Below, piece by piece: positions 17,766-26,857 of a stretch of 64,000 nucleotides of DNA. The number at the start of each line of letters is the position of its first letter. Position 1 is the first letter of the stretch. The stretch covers positions 89,592 to 153,591 of the forward strand of contig NZ_LZZS01000024.1 of assembly GCF_014170335.1 (NCBI RefSeq), given 5' to 3'. Below the pieces are notes generated by a model. That model searched no databases. It was not told the origin of the DNA and saw nothing but the letters and a program-made list of their open reading frames with translations. The stretch is from Achromobacter sp. UMC46. Lineage in GTDB: Bacteria; Pseudomonadota; Gammaproteobacteria; Burkholderiales; Burkholderiaceae_B. Both the position numbers and the translations under genes were made by a program.

Positions 17766-18751
17766 GGCATCCTCGATATCGGCTCGGCGGTCACCGGCGC
17801 CCCGTCCTGCCATGCGCCAGTGCTGCGCCCTTCTTCGGCCAGGAACTCCACCAGCGCGGGCAGCGACGCGTCCATCGGCCGGTTGGCCTGAAGGCGCATC
17901 ACGTAGCCCCACGAGCCGGGCATGCGCAACTGGGGCATCAGCGGCACCAGCCGGCCGCTGGCCAGGTCTTCGTCGATCAGCGGCGCGCGGCCCAGCCCGA
18001 TGCCGACCCCGGCGGCGGCTGCCGCGACGATGGTGCTCAGGCCGCTCAGCACCATCGGGGCCTGCCGGTCGGCATCGGACAGGCCCAGCCGGGCGCTCCA
18101 CGTGCGCCAATCGGTTTCGGGGCTGTCGATGTGCTTTTCCTCCAGCCAGCGATGGCGCAGGAAGGCGCGCGGGTCGTTGCGGTCGGCCTCGGCGATCAGC
18201 GCGGGGCTGCACACCGGCACGACGGTTTCGGTCATCAGCGGAATGTCGCCCGGTTCGGCCAGATGCGGGCCCTGGGTGCGCACGTGCAGGAACGCCAGGT
18301 CGATGTCCTGCGCCTTCCAGGCCGGGTCCTGGCTGGCGTGCAGGTAGACCTGGACGCCGATGTCGGGATGCAATTCGATGAAGCGGCCGATGCGTGGCGC
18401 CAGCCACAGCGCGGCCAGAGACGGGTTGGCCGACACGTTCAGCGTGTAGCGCCGGCGGTCGCGCGCCGTGGCCCGCGCATTGCGGCAGGCGGTGTCCAGA
18501 AGGGTCAACGCCTGTTGTACGGAAACCAGCAGATCGGCGCCGGCTTCGGTGGTTTCGGCGCGGCGCACGGTGCCGCCGCGCCGCAGCAATGCAACGCCCA
18601 GGTCGGTTTCCAGTGCGCGCAGTTGATGGCTGACTGCGCTCTTGGTCACATGCAATTCCGCGGCGGCGCGGCTCAGGCTGCCCAGCCGGGCGACGGCTTC
18701 GAAGGTGCGCAAGGCGGCAAGCGGCGGCGTATGGGTGGGAAGGTCGGCCAT
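17762..18751 (-). CDS. LysR-family (GcvA-like) transcriptional regulator
   Basis: A 329-residue LysR regulator of the GcvA/AmpR-type subgroup, recognised by PLAALRTFEAVARLGSLSRAAAELHVTKSAVSHQLRALE and the later EWRTW-like segment (TDWRTWSARLG). Start ATG 18751. It is divergent from the fused ABC exporter (18845) with a 93-base gap, so it may control that gene, and it is coupled to the secreted protein downstream. Effector unknown. Confidence 0.9.
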   Translation of the reverse strand: MADLPTHTPPLAALRTFEAVARLGSLSRAAAELHVTKSAVSHQLRALETDLGVALLRRGGTVRRAETTEAGADLLVSVQQALTLLDTACRNARATARDRRRYTLNVSANPSLAALWLAPRIGRFIELHPDIGVQVYLHASQDPAWKAQDIDLAFLHVRTQGPHLAEPGDIPLMTETVVPVCSPALIAEADRNDPRAFLRHRWLEEKHIDSPETDWRTWSARLGLSDADRQAPMVLSGLSTIVAAAAAGVGIGLGRAPLIDEDLASGRLVPLMPQLRMPGSWGYVMRLQANRPMDASLPALVEFLAEEGRSTGAWQDGAPVTAEPISRMP

Positions 18752-18844
18752 GGGTTGAGTTTATCTCAACCCATGATTGAAAAACTATCGCTTTCGCGCG
18801 CGCATCGGATCAGTGACCATGCAGGCTCTGGATGGAGCATTGAT

Positions 18845-21800
18845 ATGTATTTCGACTCTCGATTGTGGCAACTGACGGCCGGCTTGCGCGCCGGCATGGC
18901 GGGCGGGATTTTCCTGGGCCTGTTGGCGCTGGCGGCGGGCATCGCCCGCTACGTGTTCCTGGGCCAGTTGCTGGCCCGCGTGTTCGACGGCGCGCCCTGG
19001 CAGGACTGGATCACGCCCGCGCTGTGCGTCGGCGCAATGGTGCTGCTGCGCGCCGTGTTCGACCATTGGCGCACCGTGCAGGCCAATCGCACGTCAGCTT
19101 CCATCCAGCAGACGCTGCGCGGCAAGCTGTACGACCGCATCGTGAGCCTTGGGCCGGCGTGGTTCGCCAACCAGCGCACCGGCGGCGTCATGCTGACGGT
19201 GGTGGACGGCGTCGAGCAGTTGCAGACGTTCTTCGGCCAGTACCTGCCGCAAGTCGCCATCGCTGCGGCCGCGCCCTTCGCCATCTTTGCCGTGATCGCG
19301 TTCTGGGACGTGCCCACCGCGCTGGTCTTCCTGGCGGCGGCGCTGTTCGCGCTGTTCGGCCCGATGGCGGTCCATATGCTTGACCGCCGCGCCAGCCAGG
19401 CGCGCACCCGCGCGCTGAACGCGTTCGGCGAAGACTTCCTGGACGCGGTGCAGGGCCTGCCCACCCTGAAGTCCTATGGCCAGGGCAAGGCGTGGGGCCA
19501 ACGGCTGGCCACCCGCGCTCGCAGCCTGTCGGACAACACCTTCTGGGTGCTATCGGTCAGCCTGTTGACGCGCGGCATCAGCGACCTGGGCGTGGCGCTG
19601 GGCGCGGCGCTGGCGTTGACGCTCGGCGCCTGGCGCGTGGCCGCTGGCGACATGAGCGTCGAAGCGCTGCTGATCGTGCTGATGGCGGGCACCGAGATCT
19701 TCCGCCCCTTGCGCGACCTGCGGTCGGTCTTGCACCGCGGCATGCTGGGCCAATCCGCCGCGGTCAGCATCCACGCCCTGATGGATGCGCAGCCGCTGAC
19801 CCCGGCTCCGGACACCCGCGCCGCAAGCGTCGCGCCCGCCCGCCTGGCGCCCACCATCGAATTCGACGACGTGGCGTTCTCGTACACGCCAGAACGCCAC
19901 GCCCACCAGGGGCTGGCGTTCCGCATCGCGGCCGGTGAACGGGTCGGCATCGTCGGCCCCAGCGGCGCGGGCAAATCCACCATCGTGCGCCTGCTGCTGC
20001 GCGAGTGCGTGCCCCAGTCGGGCAGCATCCGCGTCGGCGGCCATGACGTGAACACACTGGACACCCAGACGTTGCTGTCGCACATCGCGCTGGTCAGCCA
20101 GGACATCACGCTGTTCCATGGCACCATCGACGACAACCTGCGGCTGGGGCGACCCGGCGCCACGCATGAACAGGTGCGCGCGGCCGCCCGGGCCGCCAAT
20201 ATCGACGACTTCATCATGGCGCTGCCGGACGGCTATGCGACCCGCATCGGCGAGCGCGGCCTGCAACTGTCGGGCGGCCAGCGCCAGCGCGTAGCGATTG
20301 CCCGCGCGCTGCTGCGCGACGCGCCCATTCTGATCCTGGACGAAGCGCTGTCGTCAGTGGACACCGAAAACGAGGCGTTGATCCAGCAGGCGCTGGACCG
20401 CCTGATGGCGGGACGCACGACGCTGATCCTGGCCCATCGCCTGGCCAGCGTGATCGGCGCCGACCGCAGCCTGGTGCTGGACCAGGGCCGCGTCGTGGAA
20501 GCCGGCCCGCATGCGGACCTCATGACGCAGCGCGGGCTGTACTACCGCCTGATGCATGAGCAGGCTGCCGCGCACCAGAACCCGTCGGCCGGATCGCCCG
20601 CGCCGGCCCAAGCCGCCCTGGCGCAGCCGCACGAGGCAGCCGCGGTTGCCTCCGACGACAAGCAAGGCCCCGCCCTGCGCTCGTTGGACCAGGATGCCGA
20701 GCAGGTCGGCTGGCGCGCCACGCTGGGCACGCTGCTGTCGGTGGTGCGTCCCTGGCGCGGCACCCTGACCGCCACCATCCTGCTGGGGGTGGCGCGCGTC
20801 GCCGCATTCATCGGCGTGGGCGTCTTCAGCGCGCTGATCGTGGCCGCCATCCGCGACGGCCGCGAGGTGTCGGGGCTGATCGTCGGGCTATTGATCGCCG
20901 CGCCGCTGGCCGCGCTGTTCCACTGGCTGGAATCCTGGCTGGCGCACGCCATGGCCTACCAGTTGCTGGCCGACATGCGGGTCAAGCTGTACGACAAGCT
21001 GGAACGCCTGGCGCCCGCCTACCTGCTGCAACGCCGCTCCGGCGACCTCGTGGCGCTGGCGACGCAGGACGTGGAGATGGTCGAATACTTCTACGCCCAC
21101 ACCATCGCCCCCGCCATCGTGTCGGTGGTGGTGCCGCTGTCGGTGCTGGGCTTCCTGGGCGTGTACAGCTGGCCCGTGGCGTTGGCGCTGCTGCCCTTCC
21201 TGGCCTATGCCTGGGTGTCCCCCGTGCGCGGCCGCCGCCACGTCGATGCGCTGGGCGACAAGGCCCGTCACGCCCTGGGCGAAATGAGCGCCCACACTAC
21301 CGACACCATCCAGGGCCTGGCCGACCTGACCGCGTTCCAGGCCACAGGCCGCCGGCGCGACGAGTTCCTGAAAGTCGCCGACCAGTACCGCATCCGCCGC
21401 CTGGACATCCTGCGCGACCTGTCCCGCCAGACCGCGTGGTTCGAAGTGGCGATGGGCCTGGGCGGGCTGGCCGTGGCCGTCGTGGGCGCATTGCAGGTGT
21501 CGGCCGGCGCGCTGTCGGCCAGCATGCTGCCCCTGCTGGTGCTGATCGCACTGGCGACCTTCCTGCCCGTCTCCGAGATCTCGCAGGTCAGCCGGCAACT
21601 GGCCGACACCATCGCCGCCACCCGCCGCCTGCATGTGGTCGCCAACGAACCGGAGCCGGTCACCGACGGCCCGCTGGCCCCGCCCGTGGCGACGCACGGC
21701 CTGTCGCTGGCGTTCGAGCATGTCAGCTTCACCTACCCGGGCAAGCGCGAAGACACGCTGAAAGACCTGAGCTTCAAGGCGCCCGCCGGCGCCACTGTCG

Positions 21801-22459
21801 CGGTGGTGGGCGCGTCCGGCGCGGGTAAAAGCACGGTCGCCAGCCTGCTGCTGCGCTTCTGGGATCCGCGCCTGGGCGTGGTGAAGCTGGACGGCGTGGA
21901 CGTGCGCCAGCTGCAACTGGACGGGCTGCGCGAACGCGTGGCGCTGGTCACGCAGGACACCTATCTGTTCAACGACACGCTGGAAGGCAATATCCGGCTG
22001 GCCCGTCCCGAAGCCACGCCGGAAGACCTGGCCCGCGCGCTGGACCAGGCGGCGCTGACGGACTTCGTGCGCACGCTGCCCGAGGGCCTGGCGACGCCAG
22101 TCGGTGAACGCGGCATGCAGTTGTCCGGCGGCCAGCGCCAGCGCATTTCGATCGCGCGGGCTTTCCTGAAGAACGCGCCCGTCCTGATCCTGGACGAGGC
22201 CACGTCGCACCTGGACACCTTGTCGGAAATGCAGGTGCGCGGCGCGCTGGACACGCTCATGCGCCACCGCACCACGCTGGTGATCGCGCACCGGCTGTCC
22301 ACCATCCGCGACGCCGACCTGATTCTGGTGCTGGAGCGCGGCACCCTGGCTGAGGCCGGCACGCACGACCAGTTGCTGAGAAAGCAAGGGGCCTATGCGC
22401 GCCTGGCCAGCCACCAGGGCGGCTACGCGGTCAATAGCGCAGCGTCTCAACCGACGTAG
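18845..22459 (+). CDS. Fused tandem ABC exporter (CydDC-like, TMD-NBD-TMD-NBD)
   Basis: A 1204-residue polypeptide containing two complete exporter half-units. Half 1 has a six-helix membrane domain, Walker A GPSGAGKST near residue 370, signature LSGGQRQRV and Walker B ILILDEALSSVD. An Ala/Pro-rich linker of about 60 residues (around 575-640) follows. Half 2 has a second membrane domain, Walker A GASGAGKST near residue 988, LSGGQRQRIS and LILDEATSHLD. Start ATG 18845 has GGAG 7 bases upstream; the open frame before it is overlap with the divergent LysR gene. The nearest familiar system is the CydDC thiol exporter, normally two proteins, but no cydAB is nearby. The 3' end overlaps the convergent acylase gene by 29 bases. 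Confidence 0.85.
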   Translation: MYFDSRLWQLTAGLRAGMAGGIFLGLLALAAGIARYVFLGQLLARVFDGAPWQDWITPALCVGAMVLLRAVFDHWRTVQANRTSASIQQTLRGKLYDRIVSLGPAWFANQRTGGVMLTVVDGVEQLQTFFGQYLPQVAIAAAAPFAIFAVIAFWDVPTALVFLAAALFALFGPMAVHMLDRRASQARTRALNAFGEDFLDAVQGLPTLKSYGQGKAWGQRLATRARSLSDNTFWVLSVSLLTRGISDLGVALGAALALTLGAWRVAAGDMSVEALLIVLMAGTEIFRPLRDLRSVLHRGMLGQSAAVSIHALMDAQPLTPAPDTRAASVAPARLAPTIEFDDVAFSYTPERHAHQGLAFRIAAGERVGIVGPSGAGKSTIVRLLLRECVPQSGSIRVGGHDVNTLDTQTLLSHIALVSQDITLFHGTIDDNLRLGRPGATHEQVRAAARAANIDDFIMALPDGYATRIGERGLQLSGGQRQRVAIARALLRDAPILILDEALSSVDTENEALIQQALDRLMAGRTTLILAHRLASVIGADRSLVLDQGRVVEAGPHADLMTQRGLYYRLMHEQAAAHQNPSAGSPAPAQAALAQPHEAAAVASDDKQGPALRSLDQDAEQVGWRATLGTLLSVVRPWRGTLTATILLGVARVAAFIGVGVFSALIVAAIRDGREVSGLIVGLLIAAPLAALFHWLESWLAHAMAYQLLADMRVKLYDKLERLAPAYLLQRRSGDLVALATQDVEMVEYFYAHTIAPAIVSVVVPLSVLGFLGVYSWPVALALLPFLAYAWVSPVRGRRHVDALGDKARHALGEMSAHTTDTIQGLADLTAFQATGRRRDEFLKVADQYRIRRLDILRDLSRQTAWFEVAMGLGGLAVAVVGALQVSAGALSASMLPLLVLIALATFLPVSEISQVSRQLADTIAATRRLHVVANEPEPVTDGPLAPPVATHGLSLAFEHVSFTYPGKREDTLKDLSFKAPAGATVAVVGASGAGKSTVASLLLRFWDPRLGVVKLDGVDVRQLQLDGLRERVALVTQDTYLFNDTLEGNIRLARPEATPEDLARALDQAALTDFVRTLPEGLATPVGERGMQLSGGQRQRISIARAFLKNAPVLILDEATSHLDTLSEMQVRGALDTLMRHRTTLVIAHRLSTIRDADLILVLERGTLAEAGTHDQLLRKQGAYARLASHQGGYAVNSAASQPT

Positions 22460-25025
22460 CGTTGGCGCGCACTTCCGCATCCGTGAACCAGACGCGCTTG
22501 TTGCCGAAGCGGTTGTACAGGTCGAACTGGTCCCGGGTGTGGACGGACGGGGTGCCGTCCGGGGCGACGAAGCCGCTCTGCCCCGGCGCCACCACGTCCA
22601 CGGCGTACACGCCCTTGCCGTCGAACACCGTCATGTTGTTTTCGGTGCCGCGGTTCTGGGTGGCCGGATAGCTCAGCACCGCCTTGTCGTCCGCCTGCGG
22701 CACGCCCAGGAAATTCTTGGGCGCGAACACCATCGGCGGCGCGGGGATGCGCCATGCGGCGGGATCCTGGCCATACGCCTTCTGCAAGGTGGCCAACGCC
22801 TCGTCCAGCGCAGCCAGGCTGACGGCTTCCGGACGCTGCCCGTTGAAGAAATCGACCTGTTGGGGCACCCCGGCGTCCGGCCCGGCCAACGCGTTGAACA
22901 GCACCTTGACACCGACGGTCAGGTTGACCGATCCGGTCGCGGGCGCGGCCGGTGTGGGGTAGCCGGTGGCGCTGTACCACTTGAAGAAGTCGGCGGGCAT
23001 CTCGTCGGCCAGCGTCGCCTTCAGCATGGCGCGCAGCCACGCGTCCATCACCGCCGGCCCGGCATTGTCATAAAAACCCGGCTGCTTGTCGCTGGTGCCC
23101 ATCCCGTCCCACGATTGCAATCCCGCGACCAGTTTCGCGCGGGCGTCGTCGGCGGGCAGCCCCGCCACCGCGCGCTGCAGGAACGGCAGGAAGTGGCGGC
23201 GGTTCACGTCGGCATAGCTGGTGGTGCGGATCAGGTCCCACATCTGCTGCGGGCTGACCTTGCCGCCGTTGGCGGTCATGGCCTTCAGGCGGGTCTCGAT
23301 CTCGGCGTAGCGGTCGGCCTGGCCCCAGACGATGGCGAACAGGTCGGTGGACGGATAGCCGCGCATGGGCTGGTTGTTCCAGTTGGCGATGAAGCCCTGT
23401 CGCGGGTTGTAGACCTGCGGATTGGTGGCGAACGGGAGTATGCCGTCCCAGTCCATTTCGCCCGTGCCTGGCACCGGCAGGCGCGGGTCATGCCCTGGCT
23501 TGCGCTTGGGGTAGAAGCCCGTGTGCGCGTAGCCGATGTTGCCGCGGTCGTCCGCGTAATACCAGTTGATGGTCAGCGCATGGCGCGCGGCCTGCTGCTT
23601 CCATTGGTCCCAGTTGCGCGATTGCGCCTTGTGCGTCCAGGCCATCAGCGATTGCAGCTCGTAGCCTTCCCAGGCGCGCGCCTTGGCATAGGCCACATGC
23701 TCTTTGTCGTCGAACTTGGTGACGATGCCGTGCACGGTGCGGTACACGTCCATCAGGACGGGCGCCCCGCCCTTGACGGCGATGAGCTCGGTGCGCTTTT
23801 CCATCGTCTTCCACTCGCCGTTGTGGAAGTACCGCGTGCGGTCGGCCGGATCGAGCTTTTCGGCGTAGATGTCCACGTCGTCGCCGAAGCCCGCCGTCGA
23901 CCCCCAGGTCACGTGCGCGTTGTGCCCGAACAGGATGCTGGGATACGCGAACGGCGTATTGCCGACGACATCGAAACCCGCCCCATGTAGGCCGATGCCG
24001 TAGGTATAGGCGGGGTTCCACCAGCCGAACTGCGGCCCGTTCAAGAGGATCGAGCGCGCGTCCTTGGCGTGGTCGCGGCCCACGATCCACATGTTGCTGG
24101 TGGTCGGAAAGCCGGCGATGCCGGGCTGGCCGGAATCCGCGAACTGCGCCAGGAGGCGAGCCGGCACGGCGGCGGGCGCCTCGTCCAGCACGCCGCGCGT
24201 CTGCGGGTCGCGCGCCACGCGCTCCAGCATGGGCGGCGTGCCGTCGTAGCGCGGCAATGCGTACGACACCCTGGCCGGCGCCATCGCCGCTTCTGGCCGG
24301 TAGACGCCCTCTTCTTCCGGCACCGTCGTCGGCGCACGGCTGTCGGTCATCCAGCGCAGCTGGTTGAAGATCTGCATGGCGCGCGCGTCGCCGTGCCTGT
24401 CCTTCAGCGCGGTCAACAGCGCCAGGTTGTCGATCTCGCTGTTGGCATCCGAAAACCGGTTGGCCATGGTGCCCACGAACACCATCGCCACGTCATACGG
24501 CGTCCAGTCCGACGGTTGGAACTGCAAGTCGTTGAATTCCTTGGGAGTAAGGCTGTCCGGCTTGGCGCGCACCTGCGCGATCCAGGCGTTCATGCCTGCC
24601 GCGTAGCCGTCCAGGATCTGGCGTTCAGAGGCCGGTAGCGCGGCCAACTGGCGCTGGATGCGCTCCGGCGAAAAGTTGCCGCGGATCGACTTGTCGAACG
24701 CCACCATCTTTTCGCCCAGCACTTCGGCCACCTTGCCCTGTGTGCTGCGGCGCGCCATCTCCATCTGGAACAGGCGGTCTTGCGCGACCGCATAACCGTA
24801 CCCGTAGAAGATGCCGTACACCGTGCCGGCATAGACGTGGGGCATGCCGTATTCGTCGCGCCGGATCGTCACCTGGCCACCGGCCGGGCGCGATGCGCGG
24901 GCTTCGGCGCCTGCGGGCGCGGCGGCTACAGGCGAGGCGTCAACGGCGGTGGAACGTTGCGCGTGGGCCGCGCCCACGCCGGCGCAGGCCGCCAGGATGG
25001 CGGCCGACAACAAGTGCTGCTTCAT
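22431..25025 (-). CDS. pac: Penicillin G acylase precursor
   Basis: An 864-residue Ntn-hydrolase precursor. It has a signal peptide (cleavage near GAAHA-QR), an alpha chain (YGYGYAVAQDRLFQMEMARRS, GTMANRFSDANSEIDNLALL), a spacer, and a beta chain that must begin at Ser310 in GFPTT-SNMW, the autocatalytic cleavage site and nucleophile. Beta-chain features follow: NGPQFGWWNPAYTYGIGLHGAGFDV split over residues 323-350, NWYYADDRGNIGY, and YPATQNRGTENNMTVFD near the end. The whole length and wording match the Achromobacter xylosoxidans penicillin G acylase as I remember it. It cleaves phenylacetyl amides in the periplasm. Divergent from a LysR gene at 25179. Confidence 0.95.
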   Translation of the reverse strand: MKQHLLSAAILAACAGVGAAHAQRSTAVDASPVAAAPAGAEARASRPAGGQVTIRRDEYGMPHVYAGTVYGIFYGYGYAVAQDRLFQMEMARRSTQGKVAEVLGEKMVAFDKSIRGNFSPERIQRQLAALPASERQILDGYAAGMNAWIAQVRAKPDSLTPKEFNDLQFQPSDWTPYDVAMVFVGTMANRFSDANSEIDNLALLTALKDRHGDARAMQIFNQLRWMTDSRAPTTVPEEEGVYRPEAAMAPARVSYALPRYDGTPPMLERVARDPQTRGVLDEAPAAVPARLLAQFADSGQPGIAGFPTTSNMWIVGRDHAKDARSILLNGPQFGWWNPAYTYGIGLHGAGFDVVGNTPFAYPSILFGHNAHVTWGSTAGFGDDVDIYAEKLDPADRTRYFHNGEWKTMEKRTELIAVKGGAPVLMDVYRTVHGIVTKFDDKEHVAYAKARAWEGYELQSLMAWTHKAQSRNWDQWKQQAARHALTINWYYADDRGNIGYAHTGFYPKRKPGHDPRLPVPGTGEMDWDGILPFATNPQVYNPRQGFIANWNNQPMRGYPSTDLFAIVWGQADRYAEIETRLKAMTANGGKVSPQQMWDLIRTTSYADVNRRHFLPFLQRAVAGLPADDARAKLVAGLQSWDGMGTSDKQPGFYDNAGPAVMDAWLRAMLKATLADEMPADFFKWYSATGYPTPAAPATGSVNLTVGVKVLFNALAGPDAGVPQQVDFFNGQRPEAVSLAALDEALATLQKAYGQDPAAWRIPAPPMVFAPKNFLGVPQADDKAVLSYPATQNRGTENNMTVFDGKGVYAVDVVAPGQSGFVAPDGTPSVHTRDQFDLYNRFGNKRVWFTDAEVRANATSVETLRY

Positions 25026-25178
25026 GTGAATCTGTCTCCGTATTGATAGGCCGCGCCGCGGTGCGAGACCCGGGCGCGGGGCGCGGCACCTCTTGCGGGC
25101 GCCGTCTACGGACCATGATACGAAGCGCCAAACTATAATTCCAATGCATTTATTTCATAGCTTTCATGCGCTTACCAC

Positions 25179-26156
25179 ATGGACTTCCAGAAACTCAAGC
25201 ACCTGCTGGCCGTCGTTGAACACGGCACGTTTTCACGCGCGGCGGAAAAGGTGAACCTGTCGCAGCCGGCGCTCAGCCGCAGCATCCAGGCGCTTGAGGC
25301 CGAGCTTGGCCTGCCGCTGCTGGACCGCGGCACGCGCCAGGTCCGCCTGACGCCTTATGGCGCCTGCGTGGCCGAACGCGCCCGCCGCATGCGTTTCGAA
25401 GAAGCGGAGCTGCAGCGGGAATTGAAGACACTGCACAGCGGCGAATCCGGCACGCTGACCATCGGCCTGAGCCCCACGCCGGCGTCCCTGCTGCTGTCGC
25501 CTTTCTTGACCCATATGGCGGCCAACCATCCCCAGGTGCGCGTGGGGGTCGAACTGGGCGCCACGGCCACGCTGCTGGACATGCTGCGCGGCGAACGCAT
25601 CGACGCGATGGTCTGCGACGCGCGCATGCTGTATGACGCGGCCGACATCGATGCGCGGCCGCTTGCGCCGTTGCGCGCCGGGATGGTGTGCCGCAAGGGC
25701 CATCCTATCCTGTCCCACAAGCGGGTCGGCATTGAGCAGATCCGCCAGTATCCGGTGGCGTCCAGCACGCTCAGCCCCGAAGTCTCGCTGCGGCTGGCCG
25801 AAACGCTAGGGCCCGGCGGCGCGCCCGAATCGATGGTGACGACGCGCTGCGAAAATCTGGACCCCCTGGTGGACCTGGCGTTGCACACCGACACGCTACT
25901 GCTGGGCGTGCTCTGCGTCACCCGCCATGAACAGGCGGCCGGGAAACTGGTGGAAGTGCCGATCCCCCCGGACCGCCAACGCCAGGGCCACTACGTCCTG
26001 GCGCGCCTGGCCGGACGCACGCCCCTGACGGCGCAAGACGCGCTGTACACCTTCACGCAGCAATGCTGGGCGGGATTCGCGGCGGTCACTCCGGCACGGC
26101 GACCGTATAGTTCAGCGCCAGCCGTCCCCCGTCGACGTACACCGTCTGCCCCGTGA
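25179..26156 (+). CDS. LysR-family transcriptional regulator
   Basis: A 325-residue LysR protein (MDFQKLKHLLAVVEHGTFSRAAEKVNLSQPALSRSIQALEAEL over its first 43 residues), with an effector-binding domain after it. It is divergent from the penicillin acylase gene with a 153-base gap, making it a candidate regulator of the acylase. The 3' end runs 71 bases into the convergent SDR gene. The last 25 or so residues (Arg/Pro/Ser-rich) are encoded in this overlap and look non-conserved. Confidence 0.88.
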   Translation: MDFQKLKHLLAVVEHGTFSRAAEKVNLSQPALSRSIQALEAELGLPLLDRGTRQVRLTPYGACVAERARRMRFEEAELQRELKTLHSGESGTLTIGLSPTPASLLLSPFLTHMAANHPQVRVGVELGATATLLDMLRGERIDAMVCDARMLYDAADIDARPLAPLRAGMVCRKGHPILSHKRVGIEQIRQYPVASSTLSPEVSLRLAETLGPGGAPESMVTTRCENLDPLVDLALHTDTLLLGVLCVTRHEQAAGKLVEVPIPPDRQRQGHYVLARLAGRTPLTAQDALYTFTQQCWAGFAAVTPARRPYSSAPAVPRRRTPSAP

Positions 26157-26856
26157 CATAGCTGGCATCGTCGCCCGCCAGGAACACGGCCACCTTCGCC
26201 ACTTCGTCCGTCTGCCCCAGGCGCTGCATGGGAATGCGGGACAAGACGGTACGCCGGGCGACGGGGTCGTTCGTGATCGTCGCCAGGATCTCGGTGTCGA
26301 TGCTGCCTGGCCCGATCGCGTTCACGCGGATCCCATGCGGCGCCAGCGACAAGGCCATCGACTTCGTCATCTGCCGGACCGCCCCCTTGCTGGCCCCGTA
26401 CGCCAGCTGGTCCGGCATCGCCAGCTCCGCGGTCATCGACGACAGCGTCACGATGGCGCCGTTGCGCCGGTCGCCCGCGACCATCGCGCGCGCCGCCGCC
26501 TGGGCCACCAGAAAGGTGCCGCGCACGTTCACGTTCATGACGGCATCCAGGTCCTCAAGCGTCAGGTCCAGGAAATCCGCCGCCCGGATCACGCCCGCGT
26601 TGCAGACGCAGATGTCCAGCCCGCCCCAGCGCGCCACGCAATCATCCGCCAGCGCCTGAGCCGCGGCCGGGTCGGTCACGTCGGCGACGTGTGCCGCCAC
26701 ACGTTCGCCCAGCGACCGCACGGCCGCCGCCAGTTCGGCTTCCTTGCGGTCCGCCAGCAGCACGTAGGCGCCCTCGTCCACGAACCGGCGCGCAATCGCC
26801 AGCCCGATGCCGCCCGCCGCGCCGGTGACCAGCGCTACCTTGTCCTGCAGTTTCAT
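26086..26856 (-). CDS. Short-chain dehydrogenase/reductase
   Basis: A 256-residue classical SDR with cofactor motif TGAAGGIG (11-18), NAG at 86-88, catalytic Ser139/140, Tyr153 and Lys157 (YGASK), and a C-terminal SYVTGQTVYVDGG. It oxidises an alcohol or reduces a ketone with NAD(P). Last gene of the leftward meta-cleavage/Liv operon, 1 base after the LivF-type gene stop, so it may act on the imported compound before ring opening. Substrate unknown. Confidence 0.9.
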   Translation of the reverse strand: MKLQDKVALVTGAAGGIGLAIARRFVDEGAYVLLADRKEAELAAAVRSLGERVAAHVADVTDPAAAQALADDCVARWGGLDICVCNAGVIRAADFLDLTLEDLDAVMNVNVRGTFLVAQAAARAMVAGDRRNGAIVTLSSMTAELAMPDQLAYGASKGAVRQMTKSMALSLAPHGIRVNAIGPGSIDTEILATITNDPVARRTVLSRIPMQRLGQTDEVAKVAVFLAGDDASYVTGQTVYVDGGRLALNYTVAVPE

Positions 26857-26857
26857 T

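Noticed and set aside
17723..18844. N-terminal extension of the fused ABC exporter by 374 residues.
   Set aside because: It is antisense to a clear LysR gene, and a well-placed ribosome site precedes ATG 18845.
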